64,000 nucleotides of DNA from Aquimarina algiphila (GCF_007489275.1 NZ_VLNR01000009.1:1-64000), one strand, 5' to 3'. Shown: positions 47,987 through 58,245, counted from the stretch's first letter. Numbers and translations are program-made. The notes: a model not told the origin generated them from the letters alone.

Positions 47987-50854
47987 TTAGTTTTTGAATA
48001 GATCATACTTTAAACCAAAAGTAAGTCTTCTTTCATAATACTCTGCCTGCATTGTTCGCTCAGAAATCCCCTGATAAAAACGCAAAGGCTGATCAGTAAT
48101 ATTATTTAAATCTGCATAAATCCTAAGGTTTTTTGTGATAGCATAACTTGCACTAAAGTCAAGAAAAAATTGTTGATCATAATATCGGTCTTCAAAACTA
48201 CTTCCTCCAATCTCATCGACATAAGCATCAGAAAAATTTGCGGATAATCGAACACTAAACTTGTTATCATTATAACCTAGAGAACCGTTAAACATATTTG
48301 GAGCCGTGTTTGGCAAGTCTAAATCTTCGCGTTCTTCTCCAGATTCGTTACGAATTCCATCTGCATCAGAAGTAAGGTATGTATAATTAAGATAAACACT
48401 AAAGTTCTTGGCAAACCCTGGTAAAAAATCCAATTGTCGCTGAAAAGCTATTTCTGCTCCAAAGATTGATGCATCATCACCATTAAGCGGCTGAAAAATA
48501 TCAAATCCAGCAGTACCACTACCAAAGTTATCATTAGTAGTCTCTCCTCTAAAAGTATATATAAAATTATCTATCTTCTTATAAAACAATCCTCCAGAAA
48601 CGATACCTACTGATTTAAAATAATGTTCTGCCATCAAATCAAAATTCATAGAAGTTGTAGGGTCAAGATCAGAGTTTCCAACAAAAATTTCCTCATCGCT
48701 AGATACCACATCCAAAGAAGGCACTAAATCCGCATAATTAGGCCGTGCTAAAGTATTTGTCCATGCAAATCTAAAAATAGTTTGACGAGATAAATCATAC
48801 TTAAGATGTACACCTGGTAGAATATTTGTATACGATTTTTCTTCAGTAATTTCGCCAATCACATTTTCTTCATCTTCTATTTGATTTCCAGTAGCCTTAA
48901 TCATTGTATGTTCTAATCTAACACCTCCTAAAACACTAAACTTCTCTGATAATTTTTGATTTGCCATTGCATATCCCGACAGTACATCTTCTTCAACATC
49001 AAAATTTGCTCTTAAAAATTCATCCGGTACAGATTCACCATTTTCTAGATTAAGCCCTCCTAACCACCTTTCGTCTGCATAAACTCCCGCTTGGTATTCA
49101 CTCCCAGCCAAGAAATCAGGATCTGTATAATCCCTTGTCGGGATACCTGAAAGTGTTGGAAAACTATCTTCTAAATCAAACTCAAAAAAACTGTTATCTC
49201 TAAGTTTCTTTTTCAGACGACTTCTTACTCCAAATTTGATACTCCCATCTCCTTTCCCAAATAAATCCGAAGGTATTTCAACATTAGCAAAGAAGTTAAT
49301 ATCCTCTTCCTCTGTGTATTGATTTTCTTCTGTAATCTCCCCATATTCAAAATTAGAAAGATCATTGGCTTCTATACCATTTACAGGAATGAATATTGGA
49401 AACTCTGGATTAGAATTATCATTATTTACACTATACTCAGACTCATATTCTGCATAACGCTCATTAAGTCTTTCTTCAGATGCTTTTGCAAAAGAAGCCA
49501 TCCAATCCACCTTAACATTTCCAAAAAGATGATCTCCACCCAAGCTATAATTTTGCATACGCTGATCTTCTAATCTTCTGTTTTTATTTCGACTATTATC
49601 AATCCCTCCTTTGGTTTGACGTTTTACCTCTACAGGGAAACGAGTAAGCACATTATTTGTCACTGTAAAATCATCTATTTCGATATCTTCGGCATCTAAG
49701 ATTTCATGTTCTAAGCGAAATCTATTTTCTCTATCATCTCTCCAGTTATACATAGTCTTTAAAAACATATTATGATTGCTATCAAATTGATAATCAAAAT
49801 TAGCTGCAAAACTTCTTCTAATACGTTGTACAAGATATGTTCTAATCTGAAATTCTTTGGTGTATGGACGAACTGAAACTTCTTCTAAAATTGGCTCTCC
49901 ATCAGCATCGTCAACACCTGTATAATACTCGAATTCATCAGTCCATTCTGCTTCAATATTATCAGAACCAAAATCATTATCAGTAATAGAAGCAGAAAGC
50001 ATCCATCCAAATTTTTTGTTTTTTGAACGATCTCCGACCAGAAATGACCCATTAAGTATTCTTTTATCTGTAATAAAATTAATCCCAGACCCTAAGTTTG
50101 CAGAAAGTCTAAATCCTTCTGGAGCTGTTCTTGTAATTAGATTAACCGAACCTCCTAGTGCATCTGCTTCCATGTCTGGAGTAACTGCTTTATTTACTTC
50201 AATGGTCTGTATCATATCTGACGGAATCAAATCCATCTGAATATTCCTATTATCTCCTTCTGCTGACGGAATTCGACTACCATTAAGGGTTACAGAGTTT
50301 AACTGAGGAGAAAGTCCTCTTACAATTATATTACGGGCTTCCCCTTGATCAACCTGCATTGTTACTCCAGAAATACGCTTTACAGCATCACCAATATTAG
50401 CATCAGGAAATTTACCTATCTGGTCTGTAGACACTACATTGGTGATATTTATATTATTTTTTTGTGTATTAAGCGCTCTCGCTTGTCCACTATTCCCATA
50501 TCCCAAAACAGTCACATCGTCTAGTTTTACACTTTTTGATGTTAAAACCAGAGATACAAAAGTTGTTTTAGATTCGACTATATTTACTTCTTGTTCAATA
50601 TCTGAAAAACCAAGATATTCTACTTTCAATGTATAACTCCCTTCTGGAATATTTACCAATATAAATTTTCCATTAAAGTCAGAAACAGTAGCTTTATTTA
50701 TTGCATCTATTCGTACTGAAGCCCCTGGCATAAAAATGCCATTTTCGTCGGTTACTGTTCCTTTGACAAAACCATTTTGAGCGAGTAAATCCCCTGAAGT
50801 TAGAACGGTTAAAAGCGTTACAAAAATTAATTTAAAAAAATTTGACGGTATCAT
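47987..50854 (-). CDS. TonB-dependent receptor with carboxypeptidase-like N-domain
   Basis: 955 residues from the ATG at 50854. Signal peptide (MIPSNFFKLIFVTLLTVLTSGDLLAQ), a carboxypeptidase-regulatory-like domain (GFVKGTVTDENGIFMPGASVRI…), a plug (NINITNVVSTDQIGKFPDANIGDAVKRISGV…) and a 22-strand barrel ending in KYDLFKN. The plug resembles the receptor class often paired with phytases and other exoenzymes. Cargo is probably phytate breakdown products or another phosphorylated substrate; inference. Confidence 0.93.
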   Translation of the reverse strand: MIPSNFFKLIFVTLLTVLTSGDLLAQNGFVKGTVTDENGIFMPGASVRIDAINKATVSDFNGKFILVNIPEGSYTLKVEYLGFSDIEQEVNIVESKTTFVSLVLTSKSVKLDDVTVLGYGNSGQARALNTQKNNINITNVVSTDQIGKFPDANIGDAVKRISGVTMQVDQGEARNIIVRGLSPQLNSVTLNGSRIPSAEGDNRNIQMDLIPSDMIQTIEVNKAVTPDMEADALGGSVNLITRTAPEGFRLSANLGSGINFITDKRILNGSFLVGDRSKNKKFGWMLSASITDNDFGSDNIEAEWTDEFEYYTGVDDADGEPILEEVSVRPYTKEFQIRTYLVQRIRRSFAANFDYQFDSNHNMFLKTMYNWRDDRENRFRLEHEILDAEDIEIDDFTVTNNVLTRFPVEVKRQTKGGIDNSRNKNRRLEDQRMQNYSLGGDHLFGNVKVDWMASFAKASEERLNERYAEYESEYSVNNDNSNPEFPIFIPVNGIEANDLSNFEYGEITEENQYTEEEDINFFANVEIPSDLFGKGDGSIKFGVRSRLKKKLRDNSFFEFDLEDSFPTLSGIPTRDYTDPDFLAGSEYQAGVYADERWLGGLNLENGESVPDEFLRANFDVEEDVLSGYAMANQKLSEKFSVLGGVRLEHTMIKATGNQIEDEENVIGEITEEKSYTNILPGVHLKYDLSRQTIFRFAWTNTLARPNYADLVPSLDVVSSDEEIFVGNSDLDPTTSMNFDLMAEHYFKSVGIVSGGLFYKKIDNFIYTFRGETTNDNFGSGTAGFDIFQPLNGDDASIFGAEIAFQRQLDFLPGFAKNFSVYLNYTYLTSDADGIRNESGEEREDLDLPNTAPNMFNGSLGYNDNKFSVRLSANFSDAYVDEIGGSSFEDRYYDQQFFLDFSASYAITKNLRIYADLNNITDQPLRFYQGISERTMQAEYYERRLTFGLKYDLFKN

Positions 50855-51031
50855 TTCTTTGAGTTTAAAAATCAACACAAAGCTATATTAATACAGAGGT
50901 TTACGGATAAAACGCAAGGCAACAAAGGATAAACATTTTACTAAAATCATAGAAACAATAAAGCAACAATTAAGATTAATTTACATTGCAATAACATTTA
51001 CAAAAAAGAAAGCATGATCTTCTTAAAAAAC

Positions 51032-52615
51032 CTATAGAGCAATCATAAAATTTACAAGTTCTTCTTTTTGATCTATTGGAAGTTTTTTTCGCAAACGATA
51101 TCTAGCGACTCTGACGCTGTCTGGAGTCACCCTTAAAATAGATGCAATTTCTTTAGATGATAAATTAAGTCGCAACAACATTCCCAAACGTAATTCTGCT
51201 GGTGATAGATTTTCTTCGGAAAGTAAGGATAGTTTTTTTATAAAATCAGGATGGATTTCTTCAAAAAAATTATTGAATTCGACCCATTCTCGTTCCTGGT
51301 GTAAATTAAAATTAATTTCCTTTATCAGTTTTTTGATATTTGCATTTACATCAATATTTTTTCTATCCACCATATTTGTTAGTGTAAGGGACAAATCTGA
51401 TAGTATTTTGTTTTTTTGTGATATATGTAAACTGTATCTGGATAATGCAGATGTTTTTACATGCACTTCATGTTGTAAATTCTTTTCTTCGAAGGCTTTT
51501 CTTTCTAATTCTGCTTTTAACATTCGTTGTTTGTATTTTTGAAGTTTTAGGTTTTCTTTTCTCTTTCTTCTAAAATACACAAACAGAATACCTACCATTA
51601 GTACTGTTGTCCCAAAAATAACCAAAAGAAGATCTTGATTAGCTCGGCTTATCTTTTTTTGTTGTAAAAGTGAGTTAATTTGAGTTTCCTTTTGTTTGGT
51701 TTCATAAACCGCCTGCAATGTATTTAATTGATTAATATTTTGAGAAGATATTAATTCTTCATTAATACGTTCTGCTTCTAAAAGATGATCAAAAGCTTTT
51801 TTAAAATCTCCTATCAGCCCATAGGTCTTTGATAAATCCTTATGAGCACTCTTTAATTCATACATATCTTGAAACTGAACCGCTAGCTTATATGCATTAT
51901 TTGTGTAAGTAAGAGCGACACTATAATTACCTGTCTTTCGATTGATATCCCCTAAGTTATTCAAAACACCAATACGACTATTCTCATTTATCTTTTTAAA
52001 ATACTCATCTGCTTTTTTAAAATATTCATAAGCAAGATTGTATTGTTCAAGGTCCTCATAGATACTTCCAATATTTTCATTCACTATTGCAAGCCCTTCC
52101 TTATTTCCAAGTTTTTTAAACAGTGAAAGGCTCTCTTTTTGATATTGGAGTGCCTCTAAATACTCTCCTTCTTTCTCGTAGCATGAACCCAAAAAACTTC
52201 TTGCTTTTGCCTCTCCCTTTACATATTTGATTCTGGATGATATTAATATACTTTCATTAAAATAATCCTTTGCTTTGCTACTATTTTTTAATGATAAATA
52301 GATTACTCCTATTTCATTTTTTAGGAATACAGTAAGTGTATCATATTTCTGAACTAAAGTAAGCGCGTTATTATACTGTTCTAATGCTTCATTATATACT
52401 CTTGCTTTTTGATAATACTTCCCTAATTGCAGATGTTTTTGAGCGGTGATCACAGAAGCACTATCTTTTTTTGCAGTTTCTAGTTCGAGTTTTAGGCTTA
52501 AAAGTACTTTATCTATTTGCTGTTGCTCTACTAAATCAGATTGTGCCCCAAAACAAAAAGGAATTGAGGCTACAAAAAAATAAACAAGGAAAATAAACCT
52601 TTGTAATTGTTTCAT
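51032..52615 (-). CDS. Membrane TPR protein with LuxR-type HTH
   Basis: 527 residues: signal anchor or peptide, TPR repeats (about 60-300), a membrane helix at about 330-350, a coiled coil, then a C-terminal LuxR/GerE-like helix-turn-helix (LSPAELRLGMLLRLNLSSKEIASILRVTPDSVRVARYRLRKKL). This build is common in Bacteroidota regulators. It is 180 bases upstream of the TonB receptor on the same strand and may control it. Confidence 0.88.
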   Translation of the reverse strand: MKQLQRFIFLVYFFVASIPFCFGAQSDLVEQQQIDKVLLSLKLELETAKKDSASVITAQKHLQLGKYYQKARVYNEALEQYNNALTLVQKYDTLTVFLKNEIGVIYLSLKNSSKAKDYFNESILISSRIKYVKGEAKARSFLGSCYEKEGEYLEALQYQKESLSLFKKLGNKEGLAIVNENIGSIYEDLEQYNLAYEYFKKADEYFKKINENSRIGVLNNLGDINRKTGNYSVALTYTNNAYKLAVQFQDMYELKSAHKDLSKTYGLIGDFKKAFDHLLEAERINEELISSQNINQLNTLQAVYETKQKETQINSLLQQKKISRANQDLLLVIFGTTVLMVGILFVYFRRKRKENLKLQKYKQRMLKAELERKAFEEKNLQHEVHVKTSALSRYSLHISQKNKILSDLSLTLTNMVDRKNIDVNANIKKLIKEINFNLHQEREWVEFNNFFEEIHPDFIKKLSLLSEENLSPAELRLGMLLRLNLSSKEIASILRVTPDSVRVARYRLRKKLPIDQKEELVNFMIAL

Positions 52616-52720
52616 AAAACTTGTGTGAAAAATAGCTCCCTTAACTATTGAAAAATCTTACAAATTTAATATGCTCACAATTTTTTTTCGTTATTTGTTT
52701 ATTATTTTTGTGTTGTGTTA

Positions 52721-53059
52721 TTATTTACTTTTTCTAAAGATATAACTCATCCATACGGGATCATTTTCTTCAGAAACTATAGATTGTCGATCTACAAATT
52801 CCCAATTGGCGGCATTCATATAATTTAATAAATCTGAAGTGCTTTCTAAATCTTCTAATTTATCTATTGTTATTTGTTTACCCTGTAAAGATGTTTGTTC
52901 TTCTACTTTTATTCTTTTTACCCTTCCACTATTATTTGCTTTTTGAATTACAATTACTTCTAGATAATCATATTTAGGGATATCTTGCGAGTATCCCTCA
53001 AAGCCTATAAACAACACAAGGAGAGCGCTACACAGAGCACTTATTATTGAAATTTTCAT
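52721..53059 (-). CDS. Small secreted protein of unknown function
   Basis: 112 residues; signal peptide (MKISIISALCSALLVLFIGFEGYS) and a compact domain with YLEVIVIQKANNSGRVKRIKVEE and WEFVDRQSIV. No family recognised. Single gene. Confidence 0.7.
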   Translation of the reverse strand: MKISIISALCSALLVLFIGFEGYSQDIPKYDYLEVIVIQKANNSGRVKRIKVEEQTSLQGKQITIDKLEDLESTSDLLNYMNAANWEFVDRQSIVSEENDPVWMSYIFRKSK

Positions 53060-53112
53060 ATAAATTGATTTGGTTTATCATTCTTTAGAAGTAAATTTAG
53101 GCAATTAGTTTA

Positions 53113-53745
53113 ATGTACAAAACAATGAACATACTAATAAAAACACTTCTTATTCTTATCCTTTTTATACCTAAAGGTCTTGCGCAAACCAAGGGAGATA
53201 TCAAAAACATAAAAGAGGAGTACTCCTCAATTACAAAATTGTTAGAACAAGACAAACTAACAGCGTTAGCTCTTGAAAACAAATGTAATAGCAATGGCCA
53301 AACTGAAGCTTTTCTGACATTTTATTATAACAATGACAATTTAGTACATATACAACATACGTATGCCGAAGGGCATAGCAGCTACACAAATCATTATTAT
53401 ATCAATGACAATAAATTATTCTTTTATTTCTCTGAGCATGAGTCATGGAGATGGGATTATGAAGGCACTCCTAAAGAACAAGGATTTACTAACGAAATTT
53501 GGACCTATGATGAACAACGAATCTATTTCGTCAAAGAAGTGCCCATAAAATGTTTACGTAAGGCCTATACTGAAAAATCTGTTGATCAACCAAACAAAGG
53601 CGAAACAACACTATCAGAAGCCAAAAAAAACAAAGAGGTAGATTGCGACAAAAATTCTATGAAGCTGATCTTAAAAAAATATCAGCTACTTCTAACTTTC
53701 CAAAAGAGTACTACTCAGAATATCTGTGATATTAGTTTTGAATAA
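53113..53745 (+). CDS. Secreted protein of unknown function
   Basis: 210 residues; signal peptide in MNILIKTLLILILFIPKGLAQ (the ATG at 53125 may be the true start). It has aromatic beta-type segments (AFLTFYYNNDNLVHIQHTY, YYINDNKLFFYFSEHESWRWDY), resembling small Bacteroidota secreted proteins. Function not recognised. Divergent from the previous gene. Confidence 0.68.
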   Translation: MYKTMNILIKTLLILILFIPKGLAQTKGDIKNIKEEYSSITKLLEQDKLTALALENKCNSNGQTEAFLTFYYNNDNLVHIQHTYAEGHSSYTNHYYINDNKLFFYFSEHESWRWDYEGTPKEQGFTNEIWTYDEQRIYFVKEVPIKCLRKAYTEKSVDQPNKGETTLSEAKKNKEVDCDKNSMKLILKKYQLLLTFQKSTTQNICDISFE

Positions 53746-53782
53746 ATAATACCACAAGGCTTTATTTAGAGAAAATAAAAAA

Positions 53783-53806
53783 ACCCTTTCCATTTCTGAA
53801 AAGGGT
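53783..53806 (-). terminator. Terminator after rpmA
   Basis: Stem accctt t / aaagggt (53783-53789 / 53800-53806) and a T-run on the minus strand. Confidence 0.8.
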
Positions 53807-53831
53807 CAATATATTACAAAGGAAAGGTCCT

Positions 53832-54092
53832 TTATGCTTCAAATGGAACTATTGAAACATAGGACTTATTATCTCTCTTTTTAGTAAATTTCACCATACC
53901 ATCTACCTTAGCATGTAGTGTGTGGTCTTTACCTGCATATACATTTTCACCTGGTTTGTGTGCTGTACCTCTTTGTCTTACAATGATGTTACCAGCCACG
54001 GCAGCTTGTCCACCAAAAATCTTAACACCTAAGCGTTTGGATTCTGATTCTCTACCGTTTTTCGAACTACCAACTCCTTTTTTATGAGCCAT
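53832..54092 (-). CDS. rpmA: 50S ribosomal protein L27
   Basis: 86 residues; [24 protein letters not shown] and the conserved [10 protein letters not shown]. Binds near the peptidyl transferase centre. Downstream of rplU in the same transcript (55 bases). Confidence 0.98.
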   Translation of the reverse strand: MAHKKGVGSSKNGRESESKRLGVKIFGGQAAVAGNIIVRQRGTAHKPGENVYAGKDHTLHAKVDGMVKFTKKRDNKSYVSIVPFEA

Positions 54093-54147
54093 TTTCTTTC
54101 GGTTTTATATTGTTATTACTAGCAGGATGTTCTGCTGTCTAAATTTG

Positions 54148-54720
54148 TTATCCTTGTAAAGCTGCTATTAAATCTGCTTTCTTCATAGAAGAAATTCCAG
54201 AAATTCCTTTAGCTTTAGCCATGTCTTTCAATTCAGCTACAGTTTTAGTACTCAAATCTTCAGTACTTGCTGCTTTTGCTTCTTTTTTAGGAGCTGCTGC
54301 TTTAGTTTTAGTTTCTGCTTTAGGAGCAGAAGCTTTTACTTCTTTTTCAGCTTTTGCTTTTGGCTCAGCTTTTTTAGCCTCTGCCTTAGGAGCAGCTTTC
54401 TTTGCTCCAGAAGTTACAATGCTTTCAATTACAATTTCTGTAAGAGATTGACGATGACCATTTTTAACACGGTATCCTTTACGTCTCTTTTTCTTGAAAA
54501 CAATAACTTTATCACCTTTAAGGTGTCTTGTGATTTTTGCTCCTACTTGAGCTCCATCTATAGCTGGGGCGCCTAAAGTAACTTTTTCACCATCTGCTGC
54601 AAGAAGAACTTTGTCAAAAGAAACTTTGTCTCCTTCTTCTCCAGCTAAACGATGTACGAATACTTTTTGGTCTTTTGCAACTTTAAATTGCTGCCCTGCT
54701 ATCTCTACAATTGCGTACAT
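54148..54720 (-). CDS. rplU: 50S ribosomal protein L21 with C-terminal Rho_N/SAP-like extension
   Basis: 190 residues. Residues 1-103 are a normal L21 (MYAIVEIAGQQFKV… RKGYRVKNGHRQSLTEI). Beyond it comes an Ala-Lys-Glu linker of about 45 residues and a final domain (TVAELKDMAKAKGISGISSMKKADLIAALQG) of the SAP/Rho N-terminal kind, which binds nucleic acid. Such fusions are known in Flavobacteriaceae; the extra part might contact rRNA or mRNA. Confidence 0.95.
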   Translation of the reverse strand: MYAIVEIAGQQFKVAKDQKVFVHRLAGEEGDKVSFDKVLLAADGEKVTLGAPAIDGAQVGAKITRHLKGDKVIVFKKKRRKGYRVKNGHRQSLTEIVIESIVTSGAKKAAPKAEAKKAEPKAKAEKEVKASAPKAETKTKAAAPKKEAKAASTEDLSTKTVAELKDMAKAKGISGISSMKKADLIAALQG

Positions 54721-54762
54721 AGCGTAACGTTTAATTAATTATTTTGTAAATAAAGAACTGTA

Positions 54763-54778
54763 CCTATTTCTCAATAGG
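54763..54778 (-). other. 5'-terminal hairpin in the rplU leader
   Basis: On the minus strand CCTATT GAGA AATAGG forms a 6-bp stem with a GNRA tetraloop, starting within a few bases of the expected transcript start. It could protect the 5' end or bind L21. Confidence 0.5.
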
Positions 54779-54784
54779 CGGGTG

Positions 54785-54815
54785 CAAATATACTGCTAAT
54801 TAATTAAATGACAAA
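54785..54815 (-). promoter_or_regulatory. rplU-rpmA promoter
   Basis: Minus strand: TTTG (54812-54815), exactly 19 bases, then TATATTTG (54785-54792). This is a perfect match to the Bacteroidota primary promoter consensus. Confidence 0.85.
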
Positions 54816-54819
54816 CATT

Positions 54820-55293
54820 TTATGCTTCTACAGGACGAGAATTTCCATTTTTCTTCGGATTCCAACTTTCTTTGAATAATTGCATAAAAGATAAAGTAAG
54901 TACAAAAGTAGTGGCAAAACCCATAATTGCAGCAATGAAAACCACTATACCCACACCAACATGATAGTGGGAACTCCAGTTCGCAAGCATTTCTGGTAAA
55001 AAAGTAGTATTAATATTGGTTACATATATAGCAAAGAAAATTGTAAAAATAAGTGTTGCATTAAAACCAGTAAAAAGTCCGGCCATGAAGCCTTTTTGAT
55101 AATCAAAGTCACCTCCCTTTTCTTTTTTAAAATTTTTCATTGCACTATATAACCCAAAAGCAACAATAACACCATTACCAAGGCTAAAAACAGGATTAGT
55201 TTGTACTCCTATTAACGAAAGAATTAAAAAATATATGATGAGCCCGATTGCAATTAAGACTCCGTATTTAACTGGGATGGTTGACTTTTTCAT
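54820..55293 (-). CDS. DUF4199 family membrane protein
   Basis: 157 residues with four membrane helices and the DUF4199 pattern (GVLIAIGLIIYFLILSLIG… F..GFNATLIFTIFFAIYVT). Function unknown; common in Bacteroidota. Confidence 0.88.
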   Translation of the reverse strand: MKKSTIPVKYGVLIAIGLIIYFLILSLIGVQTNPVFSLGNGVIVAFGLYSAMKNFKKEKGGDFDYQKGFMAGLFTGFNATLIFTIFFAIYVTNINTTFLPEMLANWSSHYHVGVGIVVFIAAIMGFATTFVLTLSFMQLFKESWNPKKNGNSRPVEA

Positions 55294-55391
55294 AACTTCT
55301 CTCTTTTAAATTCTTACTTAAAAATATAAAATTTAAGAGTTCTTTAACCTTAAAAGGTTGTTAATTTGTTGTTTAACAGAAGAATACGAGC

Positions 55392-56267
55392 TTACCTATT
55401 CCTATTCGCCAGATAAACTCCTAAAATAATAATTCCAGAAGCTAATACCTGATAAAAAGTAAATTGTTCATTATCTAAGACACCCCATAACAACGCTACA
55501 ATAGGAATTGTATAAGTCACAGAAGTTGCAAAGACGGGGGTACTAATCTGCACCAATTTATTAAACAAAACCTTGGCAATACCTGTTCCTACTACTGCAA
55601 GTATCGATATGTATATCAAACTTGCATGTACTTTTGGGCTAGAAATTACTTCAGCTTTAAAAAAATCAGACCCGTATAACACGATTAATGCTGGGATAAC
55701 AAGCACAATAAAATTTCCATTTGCAATAGCCATAGGAGAAATATGCTGCATGTATCGTTTTATGATATTTACATTCATTGCATAACAAACCGAAGCACAA
55801 AGCACTAATAAAGCATACCAATAATTTTGACCAGGGTTTACTGAAGCTCCTTCCAAAATTAATGCGAGACAACCTACAAATCCCACTATCACCCCTATCA
55901 ACTGGTTTTTATTAAATCGAATAGAGAAAATTAGTACTCCCAAAATAAGTGTTACAAGTGGTGTTGTGGAATTGAGAATTGATGCAATCCCACTATCAAT
56001 TTCTGTTTCGGCAAAAGCAAACAAAAAAGCTGGAATAAACGTCCCCAAAAAGCCTGATATCGCAATCCATTTCCAATCAGATGCTGCTATAGTTTTCATG
56101 CTCCTAAAACCTATTAGAAATAAAAACACAGCTGCAAAAAGAGTTCTTAACGCCCCTAGTTGCAGTGGGGTAAGACCAATAAGCGACTTCTTAATAAGAA
56201 TAAATGAACTACCCCAAACCAGAGAGAGTATAATAAGATATAACCATTTTAATTTTGTGTTTTGCAT
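55392..56267 (-). CDS. EamA/DMT-family transporter
   Basis: 291 residues, ten membrane helices in two EamA repeats (SLVWGSSFILIKKSL and the second half starting YALLVLCASVCYAMNVN). Exports or imports small metabolites; substrate not predictable. Downstream of gldD on the same strand, 70 bases. Confidence 0.9.
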   Translation of the reverse strand: MQNTKLKWLYLIILSLVWGSSFILIKKSLIGLTPLQLGALRTLFAAVFLFLIGFRSMKTIAASDWKWIAISGFLGTFIPAFLFAFAETEIDSGIASILNSTTPLVTLILGVLIFSIRFNKNQLIGVIVGFVGCLALILEGASVNPGQNYWYALLVLCASVCYAMNVNIIKRYMQHISPMAIANGNFIVLVIPALIVLYGSDFFKAEVISSPKVHASLIYISILAVVGTGIAKVLFNKLVQISTPVFATSVTYTIPIVALLWGVLDNEQFTFYQVLASGIIILGVYLANRNR

Positions 56268-56336
56268 CTTTCAAAAAGTAAACTGCAAAAGTGATGAAAT
56301 TATAAATGTATGAGTGTAGTTTTGGAAGAAAATTAA

Positions 56337-56909
56337 CTATTCTTTCCAACGAAGGGTTTCCATCAATTGTTTCATATCATTACGTAAATAATTTGCAGCC
56401 GGAAGAATAGAGTCATAATTTGGTTTTACTTTAAAATACATAGACCCCACTACAAAATGATTAATACTATCAGTAGCATAAAACTGAGACTGTGAAGCCG
56501 CATTGCCAGACACCTCATAAAACATACCAAACACACGATTTTTTTCATCAATATAAGGTTCTTGTAAAATACCATCTGCCTTAATCACGTGTTCTTGAGT
56601 AAGATTTTGAGCATCCCGTAGCAACGAATCAAGGTTATTATTAATTTTAAAATAAGAAATATACATGGTTGCTTTTAATTTCTTATACTCCAGATTATAC
56701 CAACATCGATTATTCCTTCTGGCTTTTTGAAATTCTGAAAAATCATTTTTCTCAAAAGAATAAGGGCAAGGTAACATCACTTCTTTATACTCTGGTTTAG
56801 GATAACTTAATCGCAACATTCCTTCTGGTTTAGGTAGGATCTCACCACCACAAGAAAGTAATAACACTGCACTTATTACTAAACAAAATCTAACTATTTT
56901 CCTTTTCAT
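56337..56909 (-). CDS. gldD: Gliding motility lipoprotein GldD
   Basis: 190 residues, lipobox LLLSC near residue 20. Pattern KPEGMLRLSYPKPEYKEVMLPCPYSFEKN… matches GldD, needed for gliding and type IX secretion in Flavobacterium. It overlaps gldE by 20 bases. Confidence 0.95.
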   Translation of the reverse strand: MKRKIVRFCLVISAVLLLSCGGEILPKPEGMLRLSYPKPEYKEVMLPCPYSFEKNDFSEFQKARRNNRCWYNLEYKKLKATMYISYFKINNNLDSLLRDAQNLTQEHVIKADGILQEPYIDEKNRVFGMFYEVSGNAASQSQFYATDSINHFVVGSMYFKVKPNYDSILPAANYLRNDMKQLMETLRWKE

Positions 56910-58221
56910 TAATGGTTAATTTCACTTGTTTTATTCGTTTATTATCCAATGATTCTACTTTAAAAGTATACTGGTTCAAATTAATCATTTCACCTCGTCT
57001 TGGAAAACTTCCTGATATTTCCAGCAACAATCCCGCGATGGTTTCTGCATCTCCTTTTTTATCTTCAAAAATTTCATTGTCTTCGAGCTTTAATACTTTG
57101 TAAAAATCTTTTAACGCCGTCCTTCCTTCAAAAACATAATTTTGATCATCGAGTTTAGAATACACCAAATCTTCATCGTCAAATTCGTCACTAATATCAC
57201 CAACAATTTCTTCGATAATATCTTCTAAAGAGATCAATCCACTGGTCCCTCCATATTCATCTACCACGATAGCCAGATGATTCTTTTTGTTTTTAAAATC
57301 ATTAAGCAGATCATCGAGTTTTTTATTCTCTGGCACAAAATAGGGATCTCTTAATAACGGTATCCAATCAAAATTGGTTTCATTAATATGCGGTAAAAGA
57401 TCTTTTACATATAAAATCCCGATCACTTTATCAATATTATCTTCATAAACAGGAATACGTGAATATCCATTCTCGATAACCTCTGGCAGAATTTCTTTAT
57501 AGGACGCTTGGTTATTCAATGCAAAAATATCCATTCTGGGTCGCATCACTTGTTTTGTATCTGTATTTCCAAAGGACACTATTCCTTCCAGGATTTTCTT
57601 TTCTTCATCAGTAGTATCCTTATCAGAGGTTAGTTCTAGTGCTTGTGACAATTGATCTACACTTAAATTAGATTTTTGTTTTCCCAATCTATTATGAATC
57701 CCAATAGTAACGCTACGCATAGGGATACTGATTGGAGTGATAATCCAATCCAAAACCCTAAGAGGACGTGCCATAAACATGGCAAATTTCATTTTATTTC
57801 TACTGGCATATATTTTTGGCAAGATCTCACCAAATAATAAGATCAAAAAAGCTGCTAGTCCGACTTCTACTAAAAACCGCACACTAATCCAGCCAAACCA
57901 CACATAGTCAAGGCTACTAAAATATACTTTCCCCAAAGCATCAAAAAGTAATATGATCGCAATATTGATAAAATTATTCGCTACTAATATTGTTGCTAGT
58001 AATTTCTTGGGATTATCTAATAATCTGGATATCGTCTTAAGGTTCTTAGATCCATTTTCTTCATCTTTTAGATCAGCAGGAGTTAATGAAAACAGCGCCA
58101 CTTCACTTCCGGATATTAATGCAGAAAAAACAAGTAAAACTACAAGTGCCACCAAATTAACGGTTTGCATTGGATCAAAAGCGAATAGTAAAATAAATAA
58201 AGGTTCAGGATCAGGGTCCAA
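56890..58221 (-). CDS. gldE: GldE, CNNM/CorC-type membrane protein
   Basis: 443 residues: four N-terminal helices of the CNNM (DUF21) domain, two CBS domains (MRPRMDIFALNNQ… and DEYGGTSGLISLEDIIEEIVGDI) and a CorC/HlyC C-terminal domain. GldE helps GldD in gliding. The start is a TTG at 58221 (reading MDPDPEPLF), which matches GldE start MDPDP in relatives. Confidence 0.95.
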   Translation of the reverse strand: MDPDPEPLFILLFAFDPMQTVNLVALVVLLVFSALISGSEVALFSLTPADLKDEENGSKNLKTISRLLDNPKKLLATILVANNFINIAIILLFDALGKVYFSSLDYVWFGWISVRFLVEVGLAAFLILLFGEILPKIYASRNKMKFAMFMARPLRVLDWIITPISIPMRSVTIGIHNRLGKQKSNLSVDQLSQALELTSDKDTTDEEKKILEGIVSFGNTDTKQVMRPRMDIFALNNQASYKEILPEVIENGYSRIPVYEDNIDKVIGILYVKDLLPHINETNFDWIPLLRDPYFVPENKKLDDLLNDFKNKKNHLAIVVDEYGGTSGLISLEDIIEEIVGDISDEFDDEDLVYSKLDDQNYVFEGRTALKDFYKVLKLEDNEIFEDKKGDAETIAGLLLEISGSFPRRGEMINLNQYTFKVESLDNKRIKQVKLTINEKENS

Positions 58222-58245
58222 ATTATCTCTGTTTAGTTAAACGTA

